A stretch of DNA of 64,000 bases, taken from the NCBI GenBank assembly GCA_958299035.1, contig CATQJL010000001.1, forward strand, positions 4,650,399-4,714,398, given 5' to 3'. The DNA comes from Cylicocyclus nassatus (Eukaryota > Nematoda > Chromadorea > Rhabditida > Strongylidae). A model generated the notes under the pieces. It did not search any database, was not told the DNA's origin, and worked only from the letters and a program-made list of their open reading frames with translations. This document shows, one piece after another, positions 12,001 through 22,523 of the stretch. How positions within the stretch are numbered: the first letter of the stretch is position 1; each line of letters starts with the position of its first letter. Made by a program: the position numbers and the translations under genes.

Positions 12001-15000
12001 GTCTAAGGTTAAAGGCAGGTTAAGGTTAAAGGCACCGTCCATCCTAAGTTGAGGATGTTGAGCTATCGGCAGCATATAATAGTAGGGCCTCCTATCAAGC
12101 CAATGTCCAAGTCGCGGCGCAAAATGCCGCTTCGTAAGCGAGAAAATCGCTTACGAAGCGGATAGCGAAGACGCACGAGGACCCCCATCCGTGTTTGCCC
12201 TCCCCCTCCATGCTCGCCCCGTGCGCGCTCAGCCAATCACCGTTCCGAAAAGCCGGATTGCGGGCTCTCCGAAACTGGGATTGTTGGGGTTTTTGCGCAC
12301 TCTCAACTTCATAGTCGGAATCAGGGACATGAGAATGCCCTGGGACGATCGAAACATGGAAGTCGAGAATCTGGGTGGACAGTGCCTTTAAATGCTCCAA
12401 GTACCTTATCACTGCATTCATGTGTTTGAAGTCATACCGCAGTAATGCGCTTTAGAAGTTCTAAGTTTTCGATGTTACATACACTTATATATTTTGAAGA
12501 ATGAAATGTGATTAATACAAATGTTTACTTAGATGTGAGAATCTGATCTTCTTAGTGCAATTTGAATTTTTCCGTCATGAGATAGACTATAGATTGATTA
12601 ACAGATCGGAAAAATTTGCATAGAGGGTAGGCCGGTTTGCGCGACCGTGATGGTTCGCGCATTCCATACAGGACCGCAGCCGCGCGCGAAACACGTGGGG
12701 GGGGGGGAGGGTGAAGTAGAGGACCATGTGTCGCTGAAGGGTGTGTTACCACGCGGGAATCTGCGGCACAACATGCAACTCCACATATCACGACCCCCCC
12801 CCCCCCCGAGAATGGGTCGCGAAATTTTTGAAAGTTACTTATATGGGTTATAAAAATGTGCAAGTGACTTGTTTATACTTGTAAATATTTAGAATAATTT
12901 TTAAAATTTTTTAAAAATTCAAATTAGCCTTGTAAAAAAAAATTTTCGGGGGCGTGGCCGACGCCACGCCCCCTTTTTCCAGATTTTAAGGATTGGGGAT
13001 CCGCAAAACTTTTGAGAAGCACCCCAAAAAATTTTTCGGAGTGCATGGCTAACGCCACGCACCTCCACTGGAAAAATTTTTTTGTCCCCCCCCCCCGGTC
13101 CGAAATCCTGGGACCGCCACTGAGATAAGGTACTAGCTCCGCGCCTGGTGGAGCTAATCGGCGACATAAAGCCCCTTTCCCAATAGAGGATAGAGGCGAA
13201 ATTTCCCTTTGCGGCACGTCGAGACAAGTCAAAGAACATAGTGGCTTTGGTATACGCAGTACGGCCGTCTTCCAGCGAGATCGTTCTGAAGTCAGGATTG
13301 AGGAAAACAGAAGTCAATGTTATTCGATACGATATATCTATATATTAATCACCGTATCTGTGCTTATTTTATTCTCACGCACTTACGATGCAAACCATTT
13401 TATTTGAGGGGCTGTCGAAGAAAACGAAATTTCCAACAACAATCTTATTCCTATGCAAGTCACAATCGTTCCTGGGATCCAGTCTTCGCTGGGAGGTAAA
13501 TAGCTTTTGTCTTTCAAGCGTTTGTGGGATTCGCGGTGAGACAGAGACTCATTTGGCGAGAAACTTACAAACTTGCCTGTTAGCCAATTGAGTAATAATT
13601 AAGAAAGTATGAAAACGGAATCAGATGTACGCGAACGCACGGAGAAATCAGTGGGTTTCTGGCTAATTTTACTTTATTTTTCAATATATTGAAAGTGTAA
13701 TTTAGACTCGCCCCAGTCTGTTCGGCAGAAATTCACGTACAATCTTTCATAGTTAACACATTCTTCTTACAGAAATTTTTACATTTCAGGTCTTTTGCGA
13801 CCAATTAGTATAACTCCTGTTTTACCACAGACCAATTTAAAGTAAGTTTCCAAGGATTAAAACAGTCAAGATGGATTTTAAGATTGCAAGCAACTGCAAA
13901 ATTGCTATCTTATAGATCACCGGCAACGTCACAAGCAGCAGACTCGCAAGCACAGACCTCATCGGTCCCGTCATCGGTACCTTCTCTTCCAAGCATTTCA
14001 TCAGCAAAGGCGTTTCAGTCTGCTGGCAGGGGTCAGCGCTTAGGACACTCAACAACCGGAGGAAGCGCTCTCAGTCGCTTATTGAGAGCTCGCTCTTCGT
14101 CAGGCTTTCGTTCAGAGAAAAATCCACCATCCGCTAGGCTTCGCAGAAGCATACCAGAAGATGCTAACAGAAAATTAGGAAGAGGAAGCTCTACTGCTGA
14201 TGCGAACAACACTCCTGCTTTTAGCTCAAGCACAGCCAGTCGCTTCGGCTTCAGCGCTACACGCCAAGGATCAGCCTCAGGAATGTCAACAACAGCCAGT
14301 AACTTTGGCAGACGGATTCGCCCTAGTGACGGTTATCCTAGTAGTACGCAGGAACCCAGTTCTCGCAGTGTACAACCACTGTCAGAAGCATTTGGACATC
14401 GACTTCCCTCAAGTCGCTTTGGATTACCACCTGCGCCTGAAGGATGGAAGGAAAGGCTATCACAAAGGCGCAATTTATTGGCATCAAAAGCAGGTACTGG
14501 TGGATTGTCTCAACAGGATGGACAAGCCCTGAACACCGCGCAAGAAAGCTCCTTAAGATCAACGCCTTTTAAAATTAGAAAAACACCCAGTGAACGTCTA
14601 CGCGAGAGTTCTGTGAAGACGGCTCGTCCGATTAGAAGCAAAACATTGCGAAGACGTCCCAAACCGGTCGACAATCGACCTTCATATTATGGAGCTCAGG
14701 GGAAGATCAAGAAAATTAACAAGTAAAAGTTCTGAAATGTTAGCTTGTCTTTTAATACAATATACTTAGGAGAAACCTGCGCAAACCAGTTCGAATGGCT
14801 AGAGAGACCAACTTTGAAGAAGTATGATGATCTTGTCAACAACTCTTCTTTTTATACACTAACGATCTGAATTAAAGGCAGCATCCAGGCAGATTTGGAC
14901 GTATGGGGCTCTAACGTGGAAACATTTTCGGGGGTCTAACTAAGATACTGCCCGAGCGGCAGCGCAAACGGTGCAGTCGCGGCTGAGAAATTCGTCCGCA

Positions 15001-16372
15001 AACCAGCCCCCGTGACCGTATTCGCATGGATTCATGGCTCGGCACCATCGTTTCGCGTGGATCCGAGCGCGAAAGCGCCACGAGTCCATGCGAATACGGT
15101 CACGGGGGCTGGTTTGCGGACGAATTTCTCAGCCGCGACTGCACCGTTTGCGCTGCCGCTTGGGCAGTACCTTAGTAAGACCCCCGAAAATTGTTTCCAC
15201 GTTAGAGCCCCATACGTCCAAATCTGCCTGGACGCTGCCTTTAAGGATACTACGCAAAAACAGTCACCAGATGCACAATCGGATAAACGTGTTGCAAATG
15301 CGACCCAATCACCACGAATGAAGACAGCGTGAGTTTCAGATTCAAACCGAATCAGACGAGTTCAGCTTTATTCAGTGTGGGTTACTTTGATGAAGTAGGT
15401 CCAAACGAGGACGTGAAGCCTGCAGAGATCATAATCCATGAGCAAGATGCTGATGGTTCCTTCAAGGTATGTTGTTTTGAAACTTAGTAGTAAATGATAA
15501 AGACAGCAGTAATCACAGGGTGTACCAATAAAAATGTGAACACCGTTTGGTCGTTAATAACTACCTTGCTTTCAAATCTTTCGTCGAGTTTGAGACACCA
15601 TTTTGTAGAGCTTTGACTTAGATTTACAGTATGGAGCAAATCACCGATCGCTCTTCGTTACTGTAGGATTACGGTGAAAACTTTTAACAAGTAGATCCAT
15701 TGCAAAATATGCCACTTGACAAGGTTTTTTTTCAAAACATCTGAAAAATCGGTACTGGGGTTTTCGCGCACGCTGATTCCACAACACAACTTTTTACGAG
15801 TGTTTTCAGCCTTTTTGGAGGTCTAATCACATTTCTGACAAATGCTGAAAATTCGCTTATTATGGTTTACCTGGGATATTGGAAAGAAGTATCACAGTAA
15901 AGTGGGAATTTCATATTCGAAATCAGCGGCTTCCATTACCGTAGTATAAGAGTTTATGGCTTTAGTTTGTTCTGAGGCAGAATATTACCTCCAACGGCCT
16001 AAAATCCTTGTCGAAGTTCCTACCGTAATCCTACTGTAATGAAAGCGATCAATGTTCTCTCCATGCTCCGCTCCATAAATCTAAGTTGAACTTGAACAGA
16101 ATGGCACCTAAGCTCGGCGAAGGACATGAAAGCAAGGAAGTTACTAATGATCAAACAGTGTTTACATTTTTTTTGGGACACCCTGTATAAGTGTATATAT
16201 ATATATATATATATAGCAGTATTTTGTAATAGGAATATTTTTGTAGCTGGAACTTCATATGGCATGTAATATGACCTCAACTGGTCGTTTAAATCTCAGT
16301 GGAAGGGCTCCTGCTGGATTAATTCCGAAACGAGTTTCTGTGAATGGAAAAGAAATTTGGATTGCGAGCTGA
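1..16372 (+). CDS. Ser/Thr/Arg-rich disordered protein with micro-exon array, 5' partial, 11 exons
   Basis: I do not recognise the family. Exons: 8-130 (or running in from the left edge), 2874-2915, 3061-3102, 8091-8132, 8184-8204, 8267-8329, 8382-8423, 13790-13841, 13916-14722, 15340-15466 and 16247-16372 (TGA). Each has a nematode-type acceptor and a GT donor, and every join keeps the frame: phase 1 for the first seven exons, then phase 2, phase 2, phase 0. The product is about 495 residues as far as seen. The N-terminal part is Gln/Asn/Lys-rich, followed by short Pro/Ser/Thr repeats. Exon 9 (268 codons) is Ser/Arg/Gly-rich, very basic and low in hydrophobics, so probably disordered. The last two exons give a more ordered 83-residue tail ending KEIWIAS. 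No signal peptide or membrane segment is visible. A poly(A) signal follows at 16497. Upstream exons lie outside the window, and small exons may be missed in the long introns. The exon chain is inferred from frame and splice signals alone. Confidence 0.72.
131..851. other. Intron sequence, nothing recognised
   Basis: This is the first part of the intron between the exons at 8-130 and 2874-2915. I see no open exon with good splice signals and no clear repeat before the palindrome that starts at 852. Confidence 0.5.
1045..1117 (+). pseudogene. tRNA-like sequence (SINE-type, Pol III A and B boxes)
   Basis: A 73-nt segment with A box TGGCGCAGTGG and a perfect B box GGTTCGAGTCC. A seven-pair acceptor helix (with wobbles) and a three-pair D stem can form. 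The anticodon loop would read CTGCGAA (anticodon GCG), but its stem barely pairs and the T stem is weak. This looks like a tRNA-derived repeat or pseudogene rather than a working tRNA. Confidence 0.6.
1874..1946 (-). pseudogene. tRNA-like sequence, inverted copy
   Basis: This is the mirror copy of the tRNA-like segment at 1045-1117, in the right arm of the palindrome, with the A and B boxes intact and the same weak anticodon stem. The two copies would be transcribed toward each other's outer flanks. Confidence 0.6.
2140..2873. other. Intron sequence, nothing recognised
   Basis: This is the remainder of the intron before the 42-nt exon at 2874. No exon or structured repeat was identified. Confidence 0.5.
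3103..3977. other. Intron sequence, dispersed repeat fragment
   Basis: This is the start of the 5-kb intron between exons 3061-3102 and 8091-8132. Around 3790-3860 it carries a motif (ATAGTTGCTGTATTTCTTCC then TAGAAACTGAG) that recurs near 4895-4930, 5890-5930 and 25930, so it is a dispersed repeat remnant. Confidence 0.4.
3978..4721. repeat. Foldback element, GTACATCCCC family (degenerate copy)
   Basis: The ends carry ACGTACATCCCC and its complement, near 3988 and 4700. The interior has repeated GGGGATCCCCAG-type short palindromes (around 4160-4200 and 4495-4535) and a central CTCGCGAGC. It is the same layout as the intact copy at 8983-9718, but more diverged. Confidence 0.7.
5182..5408. 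repeat. Foldback element of 227 bp
   Basis: The left arm begins TCTCGCGTATGGCCCCGACA and the right arm ends TGTCCGGGGCCTATAAGACG. The arms pair for about 60 bp, including the CACGCGATTTAATCGTCGCG segment. No coding capacity. Confidence 0.7.
5409..6502. other. Intron sequence, diffuse repeat remnants
   Basis: A further degenerate copy of the GTCTTATACGCGTG motif lies near 5570. Otherwise this is AT-rich intron sequence without a supported feature. Confidence 0.4.
6503..6670. repeat. Near-perfect 168-bp hairpin
   Basis: The left arm starts AGGCTCCCGCCAGAGTGCCG and the right arm is its complement ending CGGGAGCCT. About 75 bp pair almost without mismatch around a short spacer (GGGCTAGCTGAC region). 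It lies inside the long intron of the first gene, so the pre-mRNA would contain this long stem. Confidence 0.85.
6671..8090. other. Intron sequence, nothing recognised
   Basis: AT-rich intron sequence up to the 42-nt exon at 8091. No exon pair or repeat could be supported. Confidence 0.45.
8952..10300. repeat. MITE with TATAGTCGTCCTC ends, split by a younger insertion
   Basis: The ends read TATAGTCGTCCTCCCCCCAC and its complement. Inside, the inverted arms TTGAATTGGAGCACG and GGCAGAGCGCGGCA continue at 9724 onward and near 10200-10270. A second copy, uninterrupted by this insertion, lies at 60034-60648. The flanks fit a TA target duplication. Confidence 0.85.
8983..9718. mobile_element. Foldback element nested in the MITE, 5-bp CCTAG target duplication
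   Basis: The 736-bp palindrome starts GCCCGTATGCACGTACATCC and ends with its complement. It is flanked on both sides by CCTAG (8978-8982 and 9719-9723). Removing it and one CCTAG restores the MITE arm ACACCTAGTGGACG, which is exactly what the intact right arm predicts. The interior holds repeated GATCCCCTGGGGATCCCC-type palindromes. Confidence 0.88.
10304..11330. repeat. Foldback element with TTTGATTCAACTGGCTTG ends
   Basis: The left arm (10304 to about 10475) and right arm (about 11090 to 11330) are inverted and diverged copies. The left end abuts the MITE ending at 10300. A relative with TTGATTCAACTGAGTTGG lies at 16650-16850. The loop region carries a separate small hairpin at 10692-10795. 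Confidence 0.7.
10692..10795. repeat. 104-nt hairpin, pre-miRNA-sized
   Basis: The core stem TATTTCAGCACTCCTACAT pairs perfectly with its complement across a 10-nt loop (about 10719-10765). Below it the stem continues, with bulges, to GTTTCC/GGAAAC. It could be a tiny foldback or a small-RNA precursor; sequence alone does not decide. Confidence 0.7.
12026..12391. mobile_element. TTAA-flanked MITE, AGGCACCGTCCA ends
   Basis: It begins TTAA-AGGCACCGTCCA and ends TGGACAGTGCCT-TTAA. TTAA on both sides and the AGGCAG/C-type end match the family at 14872, 35635, 36094, 36503 and 45182. TTAA duplication is typical of piggyBac-type cut-and-paste elements, but no transposase is present. Confidence 0.7.
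12590..13120. repeat. G/C-tract foldback and a 200-bp dispersed repeat
   Basis: Runs of 11 G (12697-12707) and 14 C (12794-12807) face each other in a loose inverted repeat. The segment 12930-13120 (GGGGGCGTGGC..GACGCCACGCC, then a CCACGCACCT block and 11 C) matches 40200-40510, so it is a dispersed repeat. All lies in the intron of the first gene. Confidence 0.6.
13121..13789. other. Intron sequence, nothing recognised
   Basis: This is the last part of the 5.4-kb intron before the exon at 13790. No supported feature. Confidence 0.4.
14872..15244. mobile_element. TTAA-flanked MITE in intron, AGGCAGCATCCAGG ends
   Basis: TTAA at 14872-14875 and 15241-15244 bracket a palindrome starting AGGCAGCATCCAGGCAGATT. 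Its arms meet near GGATTCATGGCTCGGC. A close copy lies at 45182-45542. It sits inside the intron following the long Ser/Arg-rich exon. Confidence 0.82.
15514..16189. mobile_element. MITE with CAGGGTGTACC/GGGACACCCTG ends
   Basis: The terminal inverted repeats read CACAGGGTGTACCAATAAAA and TTTTTTGGGACACCCTGTATA, followed inward by GTGAACACCGTTTGGTCGTT and its complement. The second copy is at 62685-63348. Both are about 670 bp and lack an ORF. Confidence 0.82.
16193..16216. repeat. TA dinucleotide microsatellite
   Basis: A GTATATATATATATATATAT tract just outside the MITE end, upstream of the terminal exon of the first gene. Confidence 0.85.
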
Positions 16373-16496
16373 TTGCTTTACTTGATCGTGTGACACTAAT
16401 TCAATTATAACCTCTATGACCTCATCTGGCGTTGATTTTTTGATTATTCATGTAAAAGCCAGATATTTGATAGCCGATTGTCTGGGCTATTTTGTA

Positions 16497-16502
16497 AATA
16501 AA
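16497..16502 (+). terminator. Poly(A) signal AATAAA of the first gene
   Basis: AATAAA lies 125 bases after the TGA at 16370-16372. This supports the two-exon extension past 14722 as the real 3' end. Confidence 0.65.
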
Positions 16503-17000
16503 AGTAGCAATTGACGTCAACACGAACATGCACAAAGGCAGATAATTGATGCAAGTTGGCGAGTTAGAGGGGAGGTTGAGGTGCTCCAAACACGTCGAAA
16601 TATGAAGCATAAATGTGGGATAAGTTGGGGACTTATATTTGTAAGTAGCCGTTGATTCAACTGAGTTGGCTTCTGGAAGGCGGGACTTTGTGACGTAATT
16701 AAGGCCTTTCGCGCCCGCGACGCACCTACGTCTCTCACGCGCGAGTGCCTTCTAATCATTACCTAGCCGTAATTAAATCACGAAACCCAAGCCAGTTTAA
16801 TCAAGGATGTAACATTTGTGCAAAACTGGCACAGAGTTATGGCATGCCCACTGAGCTTCATACGCAGATTGATGGGGATTGTAATTTTGCCAATCTGTCG
16901 GCTAGGAAAAGCAGGCACGCACTTTTTTAGAATCTTTCAAATCTTTTAGCACTTAACTGAACGAAAACATCGACGGAGGCGTGCACAAACCTGTTTTTGT

Positions 17001-17463
17001 TCTAACAAAAGAGGATACTAACTTAGATTTGCCTTTTGAGATGGGACACATACATTTGGAATCAGCTTGGAACGCTGATTCCACAAATGCTATTTCTAGC
17101 TGCTTAGCATTATTCTGAAGAGAGTTATAGTCTCTTTTCTATGCAAAGTTTGCGTGCTCTTCGACCTATTGATGCCTACGATGTCGACGTCCAGGTGAGT
17201 TTGCCATTGTTCTAATGCTCCCTTTCAGGATTGTTTTATTGATCTCATGCTAGTTTAACATCCTAGCACTTTTTTCGAGTAGATTCTTAGCTATCACACG
17301 CCGTCTTACGACATTCAGAAGTTTGTTAGTCACTCACAACAGCAAGCCCATAACTCGCTTCGGAATAACGCTAAGCAGCTAGGGACAGTACATTTGGAAT
17401 CAGCGTTCAAAGCTGTTTCCAAATATATGTGTCACATCTCAATATGGTATCCTTCCCTTGTAA
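17001..17463. repeat. Foldback element, ACAAGGGAAG family
   Basis: Inverted arms contain GAGATGGGACACATACATTTGGAATCAGC (left, near 17040) and the complement near 17395-17445. A relative at 39412-39878 shares the GGAATCAGC core and ends. The loop contains a short exon-like ORF with a GT donor (17141-17194). Confidence 0.65.
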
Positions 17464-18169
17464 GCGTTCCGCAGCAATGAGCAATTGAAAATATTCTTTG
17501 TTCTACTTACTATTTTTCATTCACATGGCGATGAAATATGCAACGCTTCTCATATCCTAAATGAGTCTGCATCAAGCAACGTGGCCTTCAATTGCTGCTA
17601 AAGTTGACTGGCCGCCGAGATCAGCGTCCTGATTACCCTATCTCTTCTACAAACATTTGCAGTATGCAAAAGCTTTATGTTAAAATTTTTGATGCGACTT
17701 CTCCCTTGATTCAAGGAAATAGATTCGAGATTCTTTTAATCTCTGCTGAATAAAAGTATGTAACGGGCTTGCCAGCTTTGGAGGATGCCAGCTTTGGAGG
17801 AAATGTAAGATAATCGTAACAAATCAACACTAGCTGTTGTGCGCACAGCTGAACTGAACAGGAAACTCTGATACACAAAATAGTTTGTGCCTGGTATCAC
17901 TTTTGCGGAACTTAACCTGACTTGTTGAGTACGTGCTCAGACGGCTAAATATTGCTAAACGCGTATATGATAGTGTTATCAGTAAGAAATCGTGACATGT
18001 TTATAACAAGTTGTAAGTTGTAAAGCCTTTAGACGTATATAGTAAACGGTGTATTAGGAAGGCATTTGCGTTTTCATCTCAGACAAAGCAAAAAGTCCAC
18101 ATGAAAATTTCAAGCACTTACAGAGGACCAGTTTGTTAGAATGGAATCCATTGAAGCAGATTTTGTGCA
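17464..18169. other. Spacer, nothing recognised
   Basis: AT-rich sequence without supported genes. It includes a direct duplication of TGCCAGCTTTGGAGGA near 17772-17802. Confidence 0.4.
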
Positions 18170-19920
18170 GAACAGTAATCACAGTCGTTGCACCGTTTGC
18201 TACAGTCAGCGCGTCTGCTATCAGGGTATTCGTGGCGAAACCAAGTCGAAACCGGATCTTTTTACCCCTTGCATAGCAAAGACTCATGATGGCTCGCATT
18301 ATCCAAGAGAAATGAAAACTATTGGACAGCGCTCGCTAGTCTATGACGGGCGGACTCAGCTATAGCAAAGAACTTCTGGCTATGCGTTGTTATGGAATCA
18401 GCCAAACTTACTTTTACTTTCCAATGTAAACCATCGCTCTTGTCTTCCTTTACTGGGGTTAACGAAGGTATCAACGCCACAATAAATGTTTTACTGTAAA
18501 GTTCCACATTCACTGTTTCAGGACACTTCCCGATTATTTCCATACTACTGGCCGAGGTAGGATTTGTTTCGATCACTTCGAGAGTGATGGATGAGTGACT
18601 GTTGAAACGAATCCATGATTAATCGGATTTGTCTCTTCAATTTACCTCGTTGAAATCCTTTCATAAGGTATGCCCCTAAAACTCCTAGATGCTCGAATGT
18701 TTTCATACTGTAGCTGGTCTATAAAACATACGGTAATACGCTATGCAAGCACTCTTCCTCATAGAAAAGGGAAAGAGCACTTGCATGGTTTGCCATCTCT
18801 ATGTACATAATTTTTAAAAATTGTCTGTTTGGAGGGTATGTGCTCTATAGAAACGCCCACGGGTGAACCGATTAAGCTGAGACTTTGCACACAGATGTTT
18901 TTTACCCTGGAGGCGGTTTTAGGCTACTTTTCACGAATATTCGTCGGGTCCTTCCATTGATTTATTGATTTTACTGACTCCTAGAAAGATGCAAGCTTGC
19001 AGTCACTATCAAGTCATTTCACCACATCATGTAAAGGGGACGGGGTAGATCTCGTTTTTACTCGGTGGCAGCATGCGGTGACTCTACGTGAGTCGCTTAG
19101 TGGACCTCTCTATTTTTAAGGCTTTCTCGCAAGTTGTATTCTGTGCAGGAGAGGAGGGCAAAGCGAGGTGGTCGGGTGTAGGTGAAGCGCAAGACAGCGG
19201 AAAAATAAGTCCTGCCATTTCGCTAGGGATTGTATACCTGGACGGTTTTGCTACCCAGTTCCGTGTGAAACCGGTTATGCCAGCTATAACATGTAAGGGG
19301 GGGGGGCTCGCAGTGCAGGTGAACAATGGCCCGGGCTGGACCGGAAAAGTCAACTAGTAGTAAATATGCTTCACTTAGAGCAATGCTGATGAGACATGTG
19401 TACGTAAATCATCATTTTCTATACCTTTTACATTTTCCCAGTCCCATAGAAAGTCCATGAATGAAAAAGAGAACTGCAAATTACCATACGTTCACAATGC
19501 GAGGGTAATAGAGCATTCAGCGGCTTGCTCAAACACCAGTTCGTCTAGTATGATGTAAGCGAAATACTCACTTTGTCGCTCGATTAATTGCAACCTATTT
19601 ATTTCGAATACGTGTGCCATTGCGCACCAAGCAGGACTATAGATGACTGCAGCGTCATGGAAATTGCATGCGTGACGTCTAATTTGTTGCGTTCTCTAGG
19701 ACAGCAAGAAAAATGTAAAAGGGAGCACAGATGAATCAATATGTGGATTCTAGGGGAACTGCTGTCTTGGTTTCACTGGTCTTTCTCTTGGATAATGCGA
19801 GTCATCATGAGTCGCGTTTGCTAAGCAAGTGGTGAAAAGCGACTTGATCCAACCACGAATACCCTGATAGCAGACGCGCTGAGTACTGTTGCAAACGGTG
19901 CAACGACTGTGCTCTTCTGT
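18170..19920. repeat. Large inverted repeat, 1.75 kb
   Basis: Arms 18170-18312 and 19782-19920 are inverted copies (GTCGTTGCACCGTTTGC near the outside, GATAATGCGAG..ATGA inside), with 1.4 kb of unrelated spacer. The spacer includes a 5'-Helitron-like fragment near 18840-18960. No transposase was recognised. Confidence 0.65.
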
Positions 19921-21106
19921 GATTTTGTGGGTCTTTTCAACCTAGCCAGCAAGCGAAGCTTGAATGCGAAATGTTGCTTCCGATTTATGCTAGGCTACAC
20001 CGTTTTACGGTCGTCCCGGAAATAATTTCTTAAACTAGGAGATTCTGGTAGTTCGATGCGGTTTTTCGCGCGTTTTCAAGCGACTATCTTTATATTGCGT
20101 ATAACATACGCTTCCAGAAAAATTCCAAAAACCATGACCCATGGTTTTTACCAATGCCAAGTTTCGCTATTTTTGAAAATTATTGAATGATTCCTTGAAG
20201 AAGTCCAAGTAATAAATAGAACAAACCTTATAGGGAACAAAACAATTTTGCTCCCCTTCCCATAGATCGCCATGATTTTTGGACAGAATTTTAAACAACA
20301 CAATCGAATTTTAGCAGGCCTATATCAAACGCAGACTTGTCAAACATCAACAGATTCTCGTTTTTGGTACTTTTAAATGTGGTTTATTATTTTGAACTTT
20401 TTTGCAAAACAAATGAGCGTTCAGGGGTTCGAAGGTTCAAAATGTTGAGCCTTGAATTCCCCGGGTACAGCTCGGGACCAGTTTCTCGCCGGTTGATGTT
20501 CTGTGAGGTTTTATGTCAACCATATATGGAATGTGGTGGCATCAAAAAATAATTTTAAATTTTGGAAAGTATGCTATGGAAGAGAAAAAATTGTTATGCA
20601 TCCTATAGGGTTTGCCCTATTTATCCTACTTGAATTCTTTCGTAGAATCAGTAGAAAAGTCGAGGAATTTGACCATGGCAAACCCATGGGTCGCATTTTC
20701 GGTAATTTATTAAGACCTCTTTCGTTGATCTGCAATATGAAGTTATTGTTTGAAAAGGAGTGAAAAACTGCATTGAATACCACCAAGATCATCCATAAAT
20801 CTCAGTTTCGCCGAATGTGACGCTTGTTCAAAAAAGCAAGAATACTTTTGGGACGCTAGTATATTTACTGAAGAAATTAGAGCCAAGGACGATCATGATG
20901 CAGTGGCTTTCTTCATCAAAACAAGCTCCTTCTTTCACTACAGTACTCGTGTTGGCAACAGGACAAAGGTTAGCATCAGTCCGTTTCATGAGAGAGTAGA
21001 GAGACCAGTGCTATCCAGATGTCCAGCTATGTATTGTCACTTGATGACGGTTCGATCATGAAACCAATACAGTCCAAAATGGTCGAGTGTCTCGTGCAAA
21101 TAACAA
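19921..21106. other. Spacer, nothing recognised
   Basis: Several short ORFs occur (for example 20503-20763), but none shows codon regularity, splice context or a family motif that I can support. Confidence 0.4.
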
Positions 21107-21127
21107 TCTTATATATAAAGCTGAATG

Positions 21128-21188
21128 TCTGTTTGTATGTATGTATGTCTGTCTGTCTGTGTGTCTGTCTGTCTGTCTGTGTGTACGT
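21128..21188. repeat. TGTA/TGTC microsatellite
   Basis: Runs of TGTATGTATGTATG followed by TGTCTGTCTGTCTGTG sit near the 5' end of the Helitron-like element. The same motif occurs, inverted, near 25505-25535 in the second element. Confidence 0.85.
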
Positions 21189-21584
21189 ATGTTCCGAATA
21201 GAAAATTCCATTTCTGAACCGATCCGGACCAAACTCGGCACACATACACTTCGGGCCCCGGCGGGTGTCATAGGCTACTTTTCGTCATCGATCGATATCG
21301 ATTTTATCGATTTTTATCGATTTTTTTGCTGAGTTCACCTACGGGGCTGGGAGTTCGCACAGAGGGGTAATCGAGCATGGGGATTCCGAATACAATATTG
21401 GTTTTCGGGATTATCGATTACTTTTATTGATTTTATCGATTTTTTTTTGCAAAGTTTGAGCTAGGGGGCTGGGAGCTGGCACAGGGGGGTAATCGAGCAT
21501 GCTGATCATCCCCAAGGGGGGGGGGATCAGCATGCTCGATTACACCCCTGTGCCAAATTCCAGCCCCCTAGCTCAAATTTTCAA

Positions 21585-22040
21585 AAAATCGATAAAATCG
21601 ATAAAAGTAGTGGACGATCTTGAAAACTAATATTGTATTCGTAATCTGCATGCTCGATTACCCCCTGTGCAAACTTCCAGCCCCGCAGGTCAAACTTTAC
21701 AAAAAAATCGATAAAATCGATAAAAGTAGTGGACGATCTTGAAAACTAATATTGTATTCGTAATCTGCATGCTCGATTACCCCCTGTGCAAACTTCCAGC
21801 CCCGCAGGTCAAACTTTACAAAAAAATCGATAAAATCGATAAAAGTAATGGACGATCCTGAAAATATTGTGTTCGTAATCAGCATGCTCGATTACCCCCC
21901 TGTGCAAAATCCCAGCCTCGCATGTCAAAATTTACAAAAAATCGATAAAATCAATAAAAGTAATCGATAATTCTGAAAACTAATATTGTATTCGGAATCC
22001 CCATGCACTTCCCCCCCCCCTGTGCCAACTCCTAGCCCTG
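21585..22040. repeat. Tandem repeat, about 118-bp unit, four copies
   Basis: Units start at about 21588, 21704, 21822 and 21940 with AAAAAATCGATAAAATCGATA, then ATGCTCGATTACCCCC and CCAGCCCC. They lie in the right half of the Helitron-like palindrome. Confidence 0.8.
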
Positions 22041-22523
22041 AGGTGAACTCTGCAAAAAATCGATAAAAATCGGTAAAATCGACATCGATCGATAACGAAA
22101 AGTGGACTGTGACACCCGCCGGGGCCCGAAGTGTATGTGTGCCAAGTTTGGTCCGGATACGGCGGAGCCGGGTAAGCCAGCTAGTCGTACATAAAGTTCA
22201 CGGAGAAAAACCCGAAAGCGGCTGACTACCATACCTCAACAACAGCTGATGTTATCAAATGGCAACTTTCGCGAAAAAGGAGCATTCCAAAAATAGCATT
22301 TTACACGCCAAATCTGCATCCGATAGATTCAAAACGGCCGCAAAGATCTGAGGTGAGAAGAAAACAGGAAACTCTCAAGCTTGCAGGAAAGGTAGCAGTC
22401 AACAACGCCTTTCTAGTAAGATCCAGACATTGATAAGAACATCTGTCGGTAATTAACGCGACCAAACTAGAGCCATGTTTTCCTTATTTTTACCATCCAT
22501 CTCTGATGGGGTCAGGTCCTAAA

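Larger units (their letters stand above)
21107..22184 (+). mobile_element. Non-autonomous Helitron-like element
   Basis: It begins with TC (TCTTATATATAAAGCTGAAT) and ends with CTAG, and is inserted precisely between A (21106) and T (22185), as Helitrons do. A GC-rich inverted motif (GGCGGAGCCGGGTAA) lies just before the 3' CTAG. Inside are a TGTC/TGTA microsatellite, a central palindrome with a 10-G run, and a tandem repeat of about 118 bp. No Rep/helicase ORF. Confidence 0.8.

Noticed and set aside
13884..14726. A stand-alone 280-aa gene starting at the ATG at 13884
   Set aside because: The ATG lies in the intron. A good acceptor at 13915 and an in-phase upstream exon at 13790-13841 make this an internal exon of the larger gene.
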